Assembly (NCBI GenBank): GCA_025352695.1
Contig: JANXSK010000041.1
Span: 29,151 to 93,150 of the forward strand
Source: Ferruginibacter sp.
GTDB lineage: Bacteria; Bacteroidota; Bacteroidia; Chitinophagales; Chitinophagaceae
Length of the DNA stretch: 64,000 nt
Direction of reading: 5' to 3'
The notes under the pieces were generated by a model. The model worked only from the letters and a program-made list of their open reading frames with translations. It made no database searches and was not told where the DNA came from. Below are positions 49,945 through 60,729 of the stretch, one piece after another (positions within the stretch are counted from its first letter, which is position 1; every line of letters starts with the position of its first letter). A program made the translations under genes and the position numbers.

Positions 49945-51108
49945 TTATACAGTGTGTGCAAACCATTTTTTATCCGACTGGCTACTAGCTACTACATTAT
50001 CAATAAACGCCATGCCTCTAATACCATCCTCTACTGAAGGAAAATCCAATGCCTCTTTAGAAGGTATTGTTCCGTCAATTTTAGCAGATAAAGCTTGTGC
50101 AAAATTTCTATAGATATTTGCAAAAGCTTCCAGGTATCCTTCCGGATGACCGCCAGGTGTGCGACAACTGTTTTTTGCAAAGCTTGATAGTGCTGCATAA
50201 TTGGCTCCGGCTCTTAATATTTGGGTAGGTTGATCAAGCCATTTTACCAGCAATGTGTTAGGCTCGTGTTGTGCCCATTCAATACCACCCTTTTCTCCGT
50301 ACACTCTAATCTTTAGTGCATTTTCTTCACCCGCTGCCACCTGCGATGCCATTAAAACACCGGCTGCTCCGTTATTAAATCTTAGCAATACACTTCCATC
50401 ATCATCCAGGGCACGGCCATCTACTAAAATATTTAAATCGGCACACAATTGTGTTATTTGCAAACCCGAAATGTATTCTGCCAGGTGAGCAGCATGCGTA
50501 CCTATATCGCCCATGCAACCACTTTTACCACTTTTTGTAGGATCAGTTCTCCACGCAGCCTGTGCATTGCCTTCTCTTTCACTTAATTTACTAAGCCATC
50601 CTTGCGGATACTCTACCCATACTTTTCTTATCTTTCCCAGCGTACCTTCTGCACACATAGCCTTTGCCTGCTTTACCATTGGGTAGCCTGAATAAGTATG
50701 TGTTAAACAAAGAATCAAACCAGTTTCTTCTACTTTGGCTTTTAATTGCCTTGCTTCATCTAATGTAAAGGCAATTGGCTTTTCAATTACTACATGAAAG
50801 CCATGATCCAGCGCCATCATTGCAGGTGCAAAGTGGGCAAAGTTGGGTGTAACGATGGTTACAAAATCAATTCTTTTATCAGCAGGCAATTCACTTTCTT
50901 TTTTTATCAATTCGTCGTAAGTAAGGTAAGTCCGTTCTTTTGGTAAAAAAAGCATTTCACCTGATTCACGGGCAATATCAGGGTTAATACTTAATGCCCC
51001 CGCTGCTATTTCTATCAGCCCATCCATGTTAGCTGCAAGGCGATGTATAGCACCAATGAAAGCGTCTTTACCACCTCCAATCATTCCCATCCGTAATTTT
51101 CTGTTCAT
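49945..51108 (-). CDS. Gfo/Idh/MocA family oxidoreductase
   Basis: LRMGMIGGGKDAFIGAIHRLAA; VIEKPIAFTLDEARQL; CMGDIGTHAAHLAEYISG. Confidence 0.92.
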   Translation of the reverse strand: MNRKLRMGMIGGGKDAFIGAIHRLAANMDGLIEIAAGALSINPDIARESGEMLFLPKERTYLTYDELIKKESELPADKRIDFVTIVTPNFAHFAPAMMALDHGFHVVIEKPIAFTLDEARQLKAKVEETGLILCLTHTYSGYPMVKQAKAMCAEGTLGKIRKVWVEYPQGWLSKLSEREGNAQAAWRTDPTKSGKSGCMGDIGTHAAHLAEYISGLQITQLCADLNILVDGRALDDDGSVLLRFNNGAAGVLMASQVAAGEENALKIRVYGEKGGIEWAQHEPNTLLVKWLDQPTQILRAGANYAALSSFAKNSCRTPGGHPEGYLEAFANIYRNFAQALSAKIDGTIPSKEALDFPSVEDGIRGMAFIDNVVASSQSDKKWFAHTV

Positions 51109-51462
51109 ATTTTTTTAATTAAAAGTGATTGATTTTTTATTATGCAACTAATATTAAAAACAACAAGGTGGCTATAAAAATTTAAGTTGTTTTTCTTATA
51201 AAAGGTAATGGCATCTCGTTTATTTATCAGGTTAAAATTATCATTTTTATTTTATAGATAACTTTAATCAGTTTTAAAATTATATTTAAGATGGTAAATT
51301 TAAGAAAGGCTGGCCGGTAAATACACAACAGCAAAAAAATAAAAATAAAAAATTCCCAATTATAATAAATATCCAATTATCAATATTTTTATTAACGATT
51401 GGTTGTTTTAGTTGGAGAAATACTTAACTTGTCATTTCATTGTTCAAAAAAACCTAACGACT

Positions 51463-52752
51463 ATGCCTGCCAATATTCAAAAAAAACAACTGTTTTTAGC
51501 AAGTTGCCTTGCTCTTCTTGTGACTTCACTTTCCTTTGGCATACGTGCCGGAATTCTAGGTCGCCTTGGAGAAAAATTTAGTTTAGATGCCCAGCAACTT
51601 GGAACAATTGCGGCAACAGCTTTTTGGGGCTTCCCCTTAGCTATTGTAATTGGCGGAATGATAGTGGATGCCATAGGCATGAAAAAATTATTGATTGGTG
51701 CATTTGTATTTCATTTAGCAGGTATTGTATTAACCGTATTAGCAACAGGTTACTGGAGTTTATTTATTTCAACACTGTTTATAGGTATTGCAAATGGTAC
51801 CGTTGAAGCAGCATGTAATCCGCTGGTTGCAACTATACACAGCGACAATAAAACTACCAAACTAAATCACTTTCATTTATGGTTTCCAGGTGGCATTGTA
51901 ATTGGAACACTCCTGGTTTTCTTTTTAGATAAAATTGGTATTGGTTGGCAAGTTCAGGTTGGGTTAATGATTATTCCTACACTTATATATGGCTTCTTAT
52001 TTAACAAATTGGAATTTCCGGTTACTGAAAGAGTATCAAGTGGTATATCAACTTCAGAAATGTATAAATCACTTCTTAATCCACTGTTTTTATTAATGAT
52101 GATTTTAATGTTTGGTACCGCTATCACAGAATTGTTTACAGGGCAATGGATTGATGTATTGTTAAAAAATGTTACCGACAATGCCATTTTATTATTGACC
52201 ATCGAAACTGGTGTAATGGTTTTGGGCAGAGCCTTTGCAGGTCCTGTAGTACATAAACTTTCCCCTACCGGTGTTTTATTATTGTCTGCAATATTTGCAG
52301 CAATAGGTTTATATCTTCTTGGGCATACAACAGGAAATATGCTGTTTGTTGGTGCTTTTGTATTTGGCATCGGGGTATGTTATTTTTGGCCTACAATGCT
52401 GGGTTTTGTATCTGAAAATTTACCAAAAACAGGTGCCGTGGGGATGAACCTAATTGGTGGTGCAGGTATGTTTGCAGTATCGCTTTACATGATTTTTATG
52501 GGTGGTTATTACGATAAGCTGCAGGCCGCTCAATTGCCCGCCGGTTCTACCCTTCAAGCTTATAGAGATCCTTCAGCAACACCTGCTATGGTATCTGCAT
52601 TAAATGAAGCTAAGAAAGCCGCTGGTCCAGAAATCATTAATGCAACACTCACAATACCCATCATTTTAATTATTGCTTTTACTGCTTTATTTTTTTACAT
52701 GCGTTCAAAAAAACAAGCCCAGGTTCAATCATTTTCTAATTCAATTGCTTAA
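51463..52752 (+). CDS. MFS transporter
   Basis: Multi-TM, FGIRAGILGRLGEKFSLDAQQLGTI; GIANGTVEAACNPLVATI. Confidence 0.88.
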   Translation: MPANIQKKQLFLASCLALLVTSLSFGIRAGILGRLGEKFSLDAQQLGTIAATAFWGFPLAIVIGGMIVDAIGMKKLLIGAFVFHLAGIVLTVLATGYWSLFISTLFIGIANGTVEAACNPLVATIHSDNKTTKLNHFHLWFPGGIVIGTLLVFFLDKIGIGWQVQVGLMIIPTLIYGFLFNKLEFPVTERVSSGISTSEMYKSLLNPLFLLMMILMFGTAITELFTGQWIDVLLKNVTDNAILLLTIETGVMVLGRAFAGPVVHKLSPTGVLLLSAIFAAIGLYLLGHTTGNMLFVGAFVFGIGVCYFWPTMLGFVSENLPKTGAVGMNLIGGAGMFAVSLYMIFMGGYYDKLQAAQLPAGSTLQAYRDPSATPAMVSALNEAKKAAGPEIINATLTIPIILIIAFTALFFYMRSKKQAQVQSFSNSIA

Positions 52753-52765
52753 ATTTTAACCCTAT

Positions 52766-53668
52766 ATGTCTGATAATCAAAATAGGCGCAATGCCATAAA
52801 AAATATGTTAGTTGGTTCAGCAGCACTGGGCTCTTCTTCCATGTTATCCTCTTTTTCAACAAAAGAAAAAACAATAGAAAATCAAGTGAAATTAAAAGGC
52901 AATATTAATCACTCCGTTTGCCAGTGGTGCTACGGTTTTATTCCGCTGGAGGAACTTTGCCAGGCGGTAAAAGAAATTGGTTTTGGTGCCGTTGATTTAA
53001 TCGGGCCTAAAGACTGGCCGATACTGCAGAAATATGGTTTGTTTAGTTCCATGTGCTATCATGGAGGTTCTATTAGTTTAACCAATGGGTTCAACAATAA
53101 AAAATATCATGAACAATTGATTAAAGATTATACAGAAGTAATTCCTTTGATGGTTAAAGCAGGTTACAAAAACGTAATTTGCTTTAGTGGAAGTCGCAAT
53201 GGCATGGATGATGAAACAGGTCTAAAAAATTGTGTTGAAGGACTGCAGAAAATTTTACCAATAGCAGAAAAAAACGGCATCATTATACAAATGGAATTAC
53301 TCAATAGCAAAGTTGATCATAAAGATTATATGTGCGATAAATCTGCCTGGGGAGTAGAATTGTGCAAACGTGCCGGGTCAGAAAATTTCAAATTGTTGTA
53401 TGATATTTACCACATGCAGATTGATGAAGGAGATGTGATCCGCACAATTCAAGATAACCACCAATATTTTGGTCATTACCATACGGGAGGTGTTCCGGGC
53501 AGGCACGAAATCGATGAAAGACAGGAATTATTTTATCCTGCCATTATGAAAGCAATCTTAGCTACTGGATTTAAAGATTATGTAGCACAGGAATTTATAC
53601 CATCTGCAAAAAAAAATAAAGATAAACTGGCCGATTTAAAAAAAGCCATTTTAATATGTGATGTGTAG
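52766..53668 (+). CDS. Hydroxypyruvate isomerase-like TIM barrel protein with Tat-like signal
   Basis: NRRNAIKNMLVGSAALG N-term; ICFSGSRNGMDDETGLKNC, LLYDIYHMQIDEGDVIRTI, GHYHTGGVPGRHEID. Confidence 0.88.
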   Translation: MSDNQNRRNAIKNMLVGSAALGSSSMLSSFSTKEKTIENQVKLKGNINHSVCQWCYGFIPLEELCQAVKEIGFGAVDLIGPKDWPILQKYGLFSSMCYHGGSISLTNGFNNKKYHEQLIKDYTEVIPLMVKAGYKNVICFSGSRNGMDDETGLKNCVEGLQKILPIAEKNGIIIQMELLNSKVDHKDYMCDKSAWGVELCKRAGSENFKLLYDIYHMQIDEGDVIRTIQDNHQYFGHYHTGGVPGRHEIDERQELFYPAIMKAILATGFKDYVAQEFIPSAKKNKDKLADLKKAILICDV

Positions 53669-53764
53669 TTTTTTACTGAACTTATTTGTAACAAATTAAA
53701 AAGAAGTTGCTTTAAAAAAATAAGAGTGATAATGACAAATAATTTTTAATTGATATAACAGAAA

Positions 53765-55444
53765 ATGCCAAATAATATATATGATGCAATTGTTGTAGGC
53801 TCAGGAATAAGCGGCGGATGGGCTGCAAAGGAGCTTACCGAAAAAGGGTTAAAAGTATTAATGCTGGAACGTGGACGTGATATTGAACACGTTAAAGATT
53901 ATGTAAATGCTAATAAGGAAGCATGGGATTTCCCTCATCGTGGCGAGCGTAGCCAGCAAATGATAATGGATTATCCTGTTTTAAAAAGAGATTATCCTTT
54001 AAATGAAACCAACCTTGATTTTTGGGCTAGTGATAAAGACAGTCCGTATACAGAAATAAAACGCTTCGACTGGTTTCGTGGTTACCATGTTGGTGGCCGC
54101 TCATTAATGTGGGGCAGACAAAGTTATCGTTGGAGCGATTTTGATTTTGAGGCAAATCTTAAAGATGGCATAGCTGTTGATTGGCCGGTACGATATAAGG
54201 ATATTGCTCCCTGGTATGATTATGTAGAAAAATTTGCGGGCATCAGTGGTTCAAGAGATGGTTTACCGCAATTACCGGATGGACAATTTATGCCTGCTAT
54301 GGATATGAACATTGTGGAGAAGGATGTGAGTGCAAGAATGAACAAACATTACAACAGTTTTAGAAAAATGATTATCGGCCGAACGGCCAATATAACTGAA
54401 CCATTACCTGGCAGAACCAATTGCCAGTATAGGGATAAATGCTGGCTCGGTTGTCCCTTTGGTGCTTATTTCAGCACCCAATCTTCTACATTACCTGCAG
54501 CAAGGGCAACTGGTAACCTAACATTAAGACCATGGAGTATTGTTACAAAAATTTTATACGATAAAGATAAAAAAAGAGCCACTGGTGTGGAGGTGTTAGA
54601 TGCAGAAGATAACAAAACTTATGTATACAATGCTAAAATAATTTTTCTTAATGCATCTACTTTAAACAGTGCATGGGTATTGATGAATTCTGCTACAGAC
54701 GTTTGGGAAGGTGGTTTAGGAAGTAGCAGTGGTGAATTAGGACATAACATTATGGATCATCACCTTGGTGTTGGAGCAGGCGGAACAGTAGAAGGCTTTG
54801 AAGATAAATATTTATTTGGCCGCAGGGCAAACGGAATTTATGTTCCAAGGTACCGTAACTTATTTGGCGATAAACGAGATTACCTGCGTGGTTTTGGCTA
54901 CCAGGGTGGAGCAAGCAGGGATGGATGGGGAAGAAATATTCCTGAATTTAATATTGGCGGCGAATTTAAAGATGCACTAAGTGAACCTGGCGCATGGTCA
55001 ATGGGTATCGGTGGTTTTGGAGAAACATTGCCTTATCACGAAAATAAAATATCCCTTGATAAAACAAAAAAAGATAAATGGGGTTTAAATGTTCTTGCAA
55101 TGGACATTGAATACAAAGAGAATGAAAAGAAGATGAGAATAGACATGCAGAGAGATGCAGAAGAAATGCTAACCATTGCAGGCGTTAAAAATGTAACCAG
55201 CTATAATGGTGATGGAACCTTGGGCAGAGGAATACATGAAATGGGTTCGGCCCGCATGGGAAGGGATTCAAAAACATCGGTACTTAATAGTTTTAACCAG
55301 GTATGGGATGCTCCAAATGTATTTGTAACGGATGGATCTTTTATGGTATCCGCAGCTTGCCAAAACCCATCTCTTACCTATATGGCTTTTACCGCAAGAG
55401 CTGCCGAGCATGCAGTAAGTGAATTAAAAAAAATGAATTTATAA
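53765..55444 (+). CDS. GMC family oxidoreductase, copy 1
   Basis: YDAIVVGSGISGGWAAKELTEKG; CQYRDKCWLGCPFGAY; GRGIHEMGSARMG; NVFVTDGSFMVSAACQNPSLTYMAFTARA. Confidence 0.92.
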   Translation: MPNNIYDAIVVGSGISGGWAAKELTEKGLKVLMLERGRDIEHVKDYVNANKEAWDFPHRGERSQQMIMDYPVLKRDYPLNETNLDFWASDKDSPYTEIKRFDWFRGYHVGGRSLMWGRQSYRWSDFDFEANLKDGIAVDWPVRYKDIAPWYDYVEKFAGISGSRDGLPQLPDGQFMPAMDMNIVEKDVSARMNKHYNSFRKMIIGRTANITEPLPGRTNCQYRDKCWLGCPFGAYFSTQSSTLPAARATGNLTLRPWSIVTKILYDKDKKRATGVEVLDAEDNKTYVYNAKIIFLNASTLNSAWVLMNSATDVWEGGLGSSSGELGHNIMDHHLGVGAGGTVEGFEDKYLFGRRANGIYVPRYRNLFGDKRDYLRGFGYQGGASRDGWGRNIPEFNIGGEFKDALSEPGAWSMGIGGFGETLPYHENKISLDKTKKDKWGLNVLAMDIEYKENEKKMRIDMQRDAEEMLTIAGVKNVTSYNGDGTLGRGIHEMGSARMGRDSKTSVLNSFNQVWDAPNVFVTDGSFMVSAACQNPSLTYMAFTARAAEHAVSELKKMNL

Positions 55445-55467
55445 TTATAATCCGTTTCAATTGCTTT

Positions 55468-57210
55468 ATGCAATCGAAGCCACAAAAAGTAAATATGCCG
55501 CAGGATTCAACCAAGATTAACAACAAAGCCGACATACAAAATACCTACGATGCAATTGTTGTGGGTTCAGGTATCAGCGGAGGCTGGGCAGTAAAAGAAC
55601 TTACTGAAAAAGGATTAAAAGTTTTATTGCTTGAACGTGGTCGTGATATTGAACACGTAAAAGATTACGTAAATGCTAACAAAGAAGCATGGGATTATCC
55701 GCACAGGGGTAAACGTACACAGGAAATGATAAAAGAATATCCTGTGTTAAAAAGAGATTATCCTTTAAATGAAACCAACCTTGATTATTGGGCAAGCGAT
55801 AAAGATAGTCCTTACACGGAGGTAAAGCGTTTTGATTGGTTCCGTGGTTACCACATGGGTGGTCGTTCATTAATGTGGGGCAGACAAAGTTACCGGTTGA
55901 GTGATTTTGATTTTGAAGCCAATCTAAAAGATGGGGTTGCAATAGACTGGCCAGTTCGTTATAATGAAATAGCTCCCTGGTACGATTATGTTGAAAAATT
56001 TGCTGGTATCAGTGGATCAAGAGATGGTCTTGCACAATTACCAGATGGGCAATTTATGCCAGCGATGGATATGACCATTGTAGAAAAGGATGTTGCGGCA
56101 AGAATTAAAACACATTACAAAGGTAAAAGATCAATGATTATTGGGCGTACAGCTAATATCACCGAACCATTGCCAGGAAGAACCAATTGCCAGTATAGAA
56201 ATAAATGCTGGTTGGGTTGCCCGTTTGGCGCTTATTTCAGTACGCAATCCTCTACATTGCCTGCTGCTCAAAAAACAGGTAATCTTACGGTTCGCCCCTG
56301 GAGTATCGTAACAAAAATTTTGTACAATAAAGATAAAAAAAGAGCAACTGGTGTAGAAGTATTGGATGGCGAAAACAATAAAACCTACTTATACAATGCT
56401 AAAATAATTTTCCTGAATGCCTCTACTTTAAATAGTGCCTGGGTATTGATGAATTCTGCCACAGATGTTTGGCAAGGCGGACTTGGAAGCAGCAGCGGTG
56501 AATTAGGTCATAATATTATGGATCATCATTTAGGTGTTGGTGCCGGCGGACATGTAGAAGGCTTTGAAGATAAATATACTTTTGGCCGCAGGGCTAATGG
56601 TATTTACATTCCAAGATACCAGAATTTATTTGGCGACAAACGGGATTACCTGCGTGGCTTTGGTTACCAGGGTGGTGGTACAAGAGAAGGTTATAGCCGT
56701 TCTGCAGAAGAAATTTCTTTAGGGGCAGATTTAAAAGATGCTTTATCAGAACCAGGTTCATGGACAATGAATATTGGTGGCTTTGGCGAAACATTGCCTT
56801 ACCATGAAAACTTTGTAACGCTGGATAAAACTAAAAAAGATAAATGGGGGCTCAATGTTTTATCGATGGATATTGAATACAAAGAGAATGAAAAAAAGAT
56901 GCGTAAAGACATGCTTGCTGATGCCATCGAAATGCTGGAAGCTGCCGGTGTAAAAAATGTAAAAGGCCGTGAAGGTGACGGAACGTTGGGAAGAGGTATT
57001 CATGAAATGGGGTCTGCCCGCATGGGCAAAGATGCAAAAACATCGGTACTCAATAGTCACAATCAACTATGGGATGCAACCAATGTTTTTGTAACCGATG
57101 GCTCATTTATGACATCAGCCGCGTGTGTAAATCCTTCATTAACTTACATGGCATTTACAGCAAGAGCAGCAGATTTTGCTGTAAACGAATTAAAAAAGGG
57201 TAATCTCTAA
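55468..57210 (+). CDS. GMC family oxidoreductase, copy 2
   Basis: Near-identical motifs to copy 1; internal ATG at 55495 also possible. Confidence 0.92.
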   Translation: MQSKPQKVNMPQDSTKINNKADIQNTYDAIVVGSGISGGWAVKELTEKGLKVLLLERGRDIEHVKDYVNANKEAWDYPHRGKRTQEMIKEYPVLKRDYPLNETNLDYWASDKDSPYTEVKRFDWFRGYHMGGRSLMWGRQSYRLSDFDFEANLKDGVAIDWPVRYNEIAPWYDYVEKFAGISGSRDGLAQLPDGQFMPAMDMTIVEKDVAARIKTHYKGKRSMIIGRTANITEPLPGRTNCQYRNKCWLGCPFGAYFSTQSSTLPAAQKTGNLTVRPWSIVTKILYNKDKKRATGVEVLDGENNKTYLYNAKIIFLNASTLNSAWVLMNSATDVWQGGLGSSSGELGHNIMDHHLGVGAGGHVEGFEDKYTFGRRANGIYIPRYQNLFGDKRDYLRGFGYQGGGTREGYSRSAEEISLGADLKDALSEPGSWTMNIGGFGETLPYHENFVTLDKTKKDKWGLNVLSMDIEYKENEKKMRKDMLADAIEMLEAAGVKNVKGREGDGTLGRGIHEMGSARMGKDAKTSVLNSHNQLWDATNVFVTDGSFMTSAACVNPSLTYMAFTARAADFAVNELKKGNL

Positions 57211-57245
57211 TTTTTAAAATCATAGTATCTAATTAACAATAATTT

Positions 57246-58958
57246 ATGCCAGGCGATTCAACCCAAATTAATAATAAGGCGGTAAAGCAAAACACCTACG
57301 ATGCAATTGTAGTTGGCTCCGGTATAAGTGGAGGCTGGGCTGCAAAAGAATTGTGTGAAAAAGGGTTGAAAACATTGGTATTGGAACGGGGTAGAAATGT
57401 TGAGCACATAAAAGATTATACAGATACAACAAAAGATCCTTGGGAACTAACACATCATGGTGAACATACCCAACAGGATAGGGTTAATAGTCCAACGCAA
57501 AGTAAATGCTATGCCTGGAATGAAGTGTCAAAAAAGTACTTTGTAAACGATCTTGAAAATCCTTACAACCAGGTAAAACCTTTTGATTGGGTACGGGGTA
57601 ATCATGTGGGAGGCAGAAGTTTAACCTGGGGTAGACAGTGTTACCGGTGGAGCGATGTAGATTTTGGAGCTAATGCAAAAGACGGCCATGGCGTTGACTG
57701 GCCAATCCGATATAAAGATATTGCGCCCTGGTACGATTATGTAGAGCCATTTGTTGGTATAAGTGGATCAATTGAGAATTTACCACAGTTGCCCGATGGA
57801 AAATTTCTGCCACCAATGGAAATGAATTGTATTGAAAAACAGGTTGCAGAAAGAATAAAGAAAAACTTTGCGGATGGCAGAAGAATAATCATTGGTCGTT
57901 CGGCCAATCATACAGCAAAAGTTGGTGATCGTGGCCCATGTCAGTATAGAAATAAATGTCATGAAGGTTGCCCTTTTGGTGGTTATTTTAGCAGTAATTC
58001 TGCCACACTTCCTGCCGCAGCAAGAACAGGCAATATGACGCTGCGCCCCTTTTCTGTAGTAGAAGAGGTACTCTATGATAAGGATAAAAAAAGAGCTATT
58101 GGTGTACGTATTCTGGATACAGAAACAATGAAGACGCAAGAATATTATGCTAGGATTATATTTTTAAATGCATCAACTTTAGGAACTACACATATATTAC
58201 TGAATTCTGTTTCGGATGCTTTTCCTCATGGGTTGGGTAATTCAAGTGAACAGGTTGGACATAATTTAATGGATCATCATTATGGCGTAGGGGCATCCGG
58301 CGAATCGGATGATTTTAGTGATCAGTATGTTTTTGGCAGAAGGGCCAATGGTATTTATGTTCCAAGATTTAGAAACATAAACGAAACAACTAAGCAAAAA
58401 GAGTATGTTCGTGGTTTTGGTTACCAGGGTGGTGGTGGCCGTGGAAGAATAAGTATTGAAGACGGATTAGGGGGAGAGTACAAAGACTCCTTAACAGAAC
58501 CTGGTAAATGGACATTTGGCATAGGCAGCTGGGGGGAACATTTGCCTTATTATGAAAATAAAGTAACCCTTAATAAAGATAAAAAAGATAAATGGGGACT
58601 ACCTACTTTAGACATAGATTGTGAGTTTAAAGACAATGAAAAAGCAATGCGGAACGATATGAAAAATAGTGCGGTAGAAATGCTGGAGAAAGCTGGTTTA
58701 AAAAATATTACCAGTTATGACAGTGCTCCAGCCCCGGGTTTTTGCATACATGAAATGGGAACAGCAAGAATGGGGCGTAACCCAAAAACATCTGTGTTGA
58801 ATGGTAACAACCAACTGCATGAGGTAAAAAATGTTTTTATAACTGATGGTTCCTGTATGGCATCAAGTGCCTGTCAGAATCCATCAATTACTTATATGGC
58901 TTTAACTGCAAGAGCCTGCGATTATGCAGTAACTGAGTTAAAAAAAAGGAATCTTTAA
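57246..58958 (+). CDS. GMC family oxidoreductase, copy 3
   Basis: MPGDSTQINNKAVKQNTYDAIVVGSGISGGW; CQYRNKCHEGCPFGGY; FCIHEMGTARMG. Confidence 0.92.
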   Translation: MPGDSTQINNKAVKQNTYDAIVVGSGISGGWAAKELCEKGLKTLVLERGRNVEHIKDYTDTTKDPWELTHHGEHTQQDRVNSPTQSKCYAWNEVSKKYFVNDLENPYNQVKPFDWVRGNHVGGRSLTWGRQCYRWSDVDFGANAKDGHGVDWPIRYKDIAPWYDYVEPFVGISGSIENLPQLPDGKFLPPMEMNCIEKQVAERIKKNFADGRRIIIGRSANHTAKVGDRGPCQYRNKCHEGCPFGGYFSSNSATLPAAARTGNMTLRPFSVVEEVLYDKDKKRAIGVRILDTETMKTQEYYARIIFLNASTLGTTHILLNSVSDAFPHGLGNSSEQVGHNLMDHHYGVGASGESDDFSDQYVFGRRANGIYVPRFRNINETTKQKEYVRGFGYQGGGGRGRISIEDGLGGEYKDSLTEPGKWTFGIGSWGEHLPYYENKVTLNKDKKDKWGLPTLDIDCEFKDNEKAMRNDMKNSAVEMLEKAGLKNITSYDSAPAPGFCIHEMGTARMGRNPKTSVLNGNNQLHEVKNVFITDGSCMASSACQNPSITYMALTARACDYAVTELKKRNL

Positions 58959-58994
58959 TTTTATTGAATGATAGTATTTAAGTAACAATAATTT

Positions 58995-60707
58995 ATGCCA
59001 GGCGATTCAACGCAAATTAATAATAAGGCGACAACGCAAAATACCTACGATGCAATTGTAGTAGGCTCTGGCATTAGTGGTGGCTGGGCATCAAAAGAAT
59101 TAACGGAAAAGGGATTAAAAGTCTTAATGCTGGAACGTGGGCGTAATTACAAACACATAAAAGATTATGCTACAGCAAGTAAATATCCATGGGATTTTGA
59201 GCATAGGGGTCATACCACCGAAAAACAAAGAGAGCGTTATCCGGCAGTTCATCGTGGTTGGGCTGCAAACGAAGCTGTAATAAATAGTTGGGTTGATGAA
59301 AAGGAATGCCCTTATACTGAGGTAAAGCCCTTTACCTGGTGGCGCAGTTACCAGTTGGGAGGCCGGTCTGTTTTATGGGGTAGGCAGAGCTACCGCTGGA
59401 GTGATATTGATTTTGAAGCAAATGCTAAAGATGGTATTGCCATTGATTGGCCTATTCGATACAAAGACCTTGCACCTTGGTATGATTATGTAGAAAAATT
59501 TGCCGGCATTAGTGGTTCTGCAGAAGGGCTGGCACATTTACCGGATGGTCAATTTTTACCTCCGATGGATTTAAATATTGTGGAGAAGGATGTGGCTGCA
59601 AGAATAAAACAACAGTTTAAAAACCGTCATATGATTATTGGTCGTGTGGCAAATTTAACAGCTCCCTTACAGGCAAGAACGCAATGCCAATATAGAAACC
59701 GTTGTTGGGAAGGTTGTCCGTTTGGAGGTTATTTTAGTACACAATCTTCAACCTTACCAGCTGCAAAGGCAACAGGTAATTTAACCGTCAGGCCTTTTTC
59801 TATTGTAACAAAAATTATTTATGATAAGGATACAAAAAAGGCAACAGGGGTAGAAGTGCTGGATGCAGAAACGAATAAGACGTATGAATTTTATAGTAAA
59901 ATTGTATTTTTAAATGCCTCTACTTTAAACTCGGCCTGGGTGTTAATGAACTCCGCAACGGATGTTTGGAAAGAAGGGTTAGGAAGCAGCAGTGGCGAAC
60001 TTGGGCACAACATTATGGATCACCATTATAATCTTGGAGCCTCAGGTACGGTAGAAGGATATGATGATGTTACTACTTTTGGCAGAAGAGCGAATGGTTT
60101 TTATATCACCAGGTTTGCTAACCTATATGGTGATAAAAGAGATTACCTCCGGGGCTTCGGTTACCAGGGTAGCGCATCAAGACAAGGGTGGAGCAGAGAA
60201 ATTGCTGAACTAAATATTGGAGCTAACTTTAAAGAAGCACTTTCTGAACCTGGCTCGTGGACAATCGGCGCTACTGGTTTTGGAGAAATTCTTCCTTACC
60301 ACGAAAACAAAATTACGCTTGATAAAGCCATTAAAGATAAATGGGGTTTGCCGGTACTTGCTATGGACGCCGAAATAAAAGAGAATGAATATAAAATGCG
60401 CAACGATATTAAGTTAGATTTAGTGGCTATGTTTGAAGCCGCAGGTGTAAAAAATATTACTACCTACGATAAAGGGCACTCAATGGGGCATGGCATTCAC
60501 GAAATGGGTGCAGCCAGAATGGGAAAAGATCCAAAAACTGCTGTTCTTAATAGCCACAACCAACTGTGGGATTGTAAAAATGTTTTTGTTACTGATGGGG
60601 CTTGTATGACTTCATCTGCCTGCCAAAATCCATCGTTAACTTACATGGCATTAACAGCAAGGGCAGCAGATTTTGCTGTTATCGAATTAAAAAAAGGAAA
60701 TTTATAA
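58995..60707 (+). CDS. GMC family oxidoreductase, copy 4
   Basis: MPGDSTQINNKATTQNTYDAIVVGSGISGGW; CQYRNRCWEGCPFGGY; HGIHEMGAARMG. Confidence 0.92.
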   Translation: MPGDSTQINNKATTQNTYDAIVVGSGISGGWASKELTEKGLKVLMLERGRNYKHIKDYATASKYPWDFEHRGHTTEKQRERYPAVHRGWAANEAVINSWVDEKECPYTEVKPFTWWRSYQLGGRSVLWGRQSYRWSDIDFEANAKDGIAIDWPIRYKDLAPWYDYVEKFAGISGSAEGLAHLPDGQFLPPMDLNIVEKDVAARIKQQFKNRHMIIGRVANLTAPLQARTQCQYRNRCWEGCPFGGYFSTQSSTLPAAKATGNLTVRPFSIVTKIIYDKDTKKATGVEVLDAETNKTYEFYSKIVFLNASTLNSAWVLMNSATDVWKEGLGSSSGELGHNIMDHHYNLGASGTVEGYDDVTTFGRRANGFYITRFANLYGDKRDYLRGFGYQGSASRQGWSREIAELNIGANFKEALSEPGSWTIGATGFGEILPYHENKITLDKAIKDKWGLPVLAMDAEIKENEYKMRNDIKLDLVAMFEAAGVKNITTYDKGHSMGHGIHEMGAARMGKDPKTAVLNSHNQLWDCKNVFVTDGACMTSSACQNPSLTYMALTARAADFAVIELKKGNL

Positions 60708-60729
60708 TAATCATATAAAAACTATCAAT

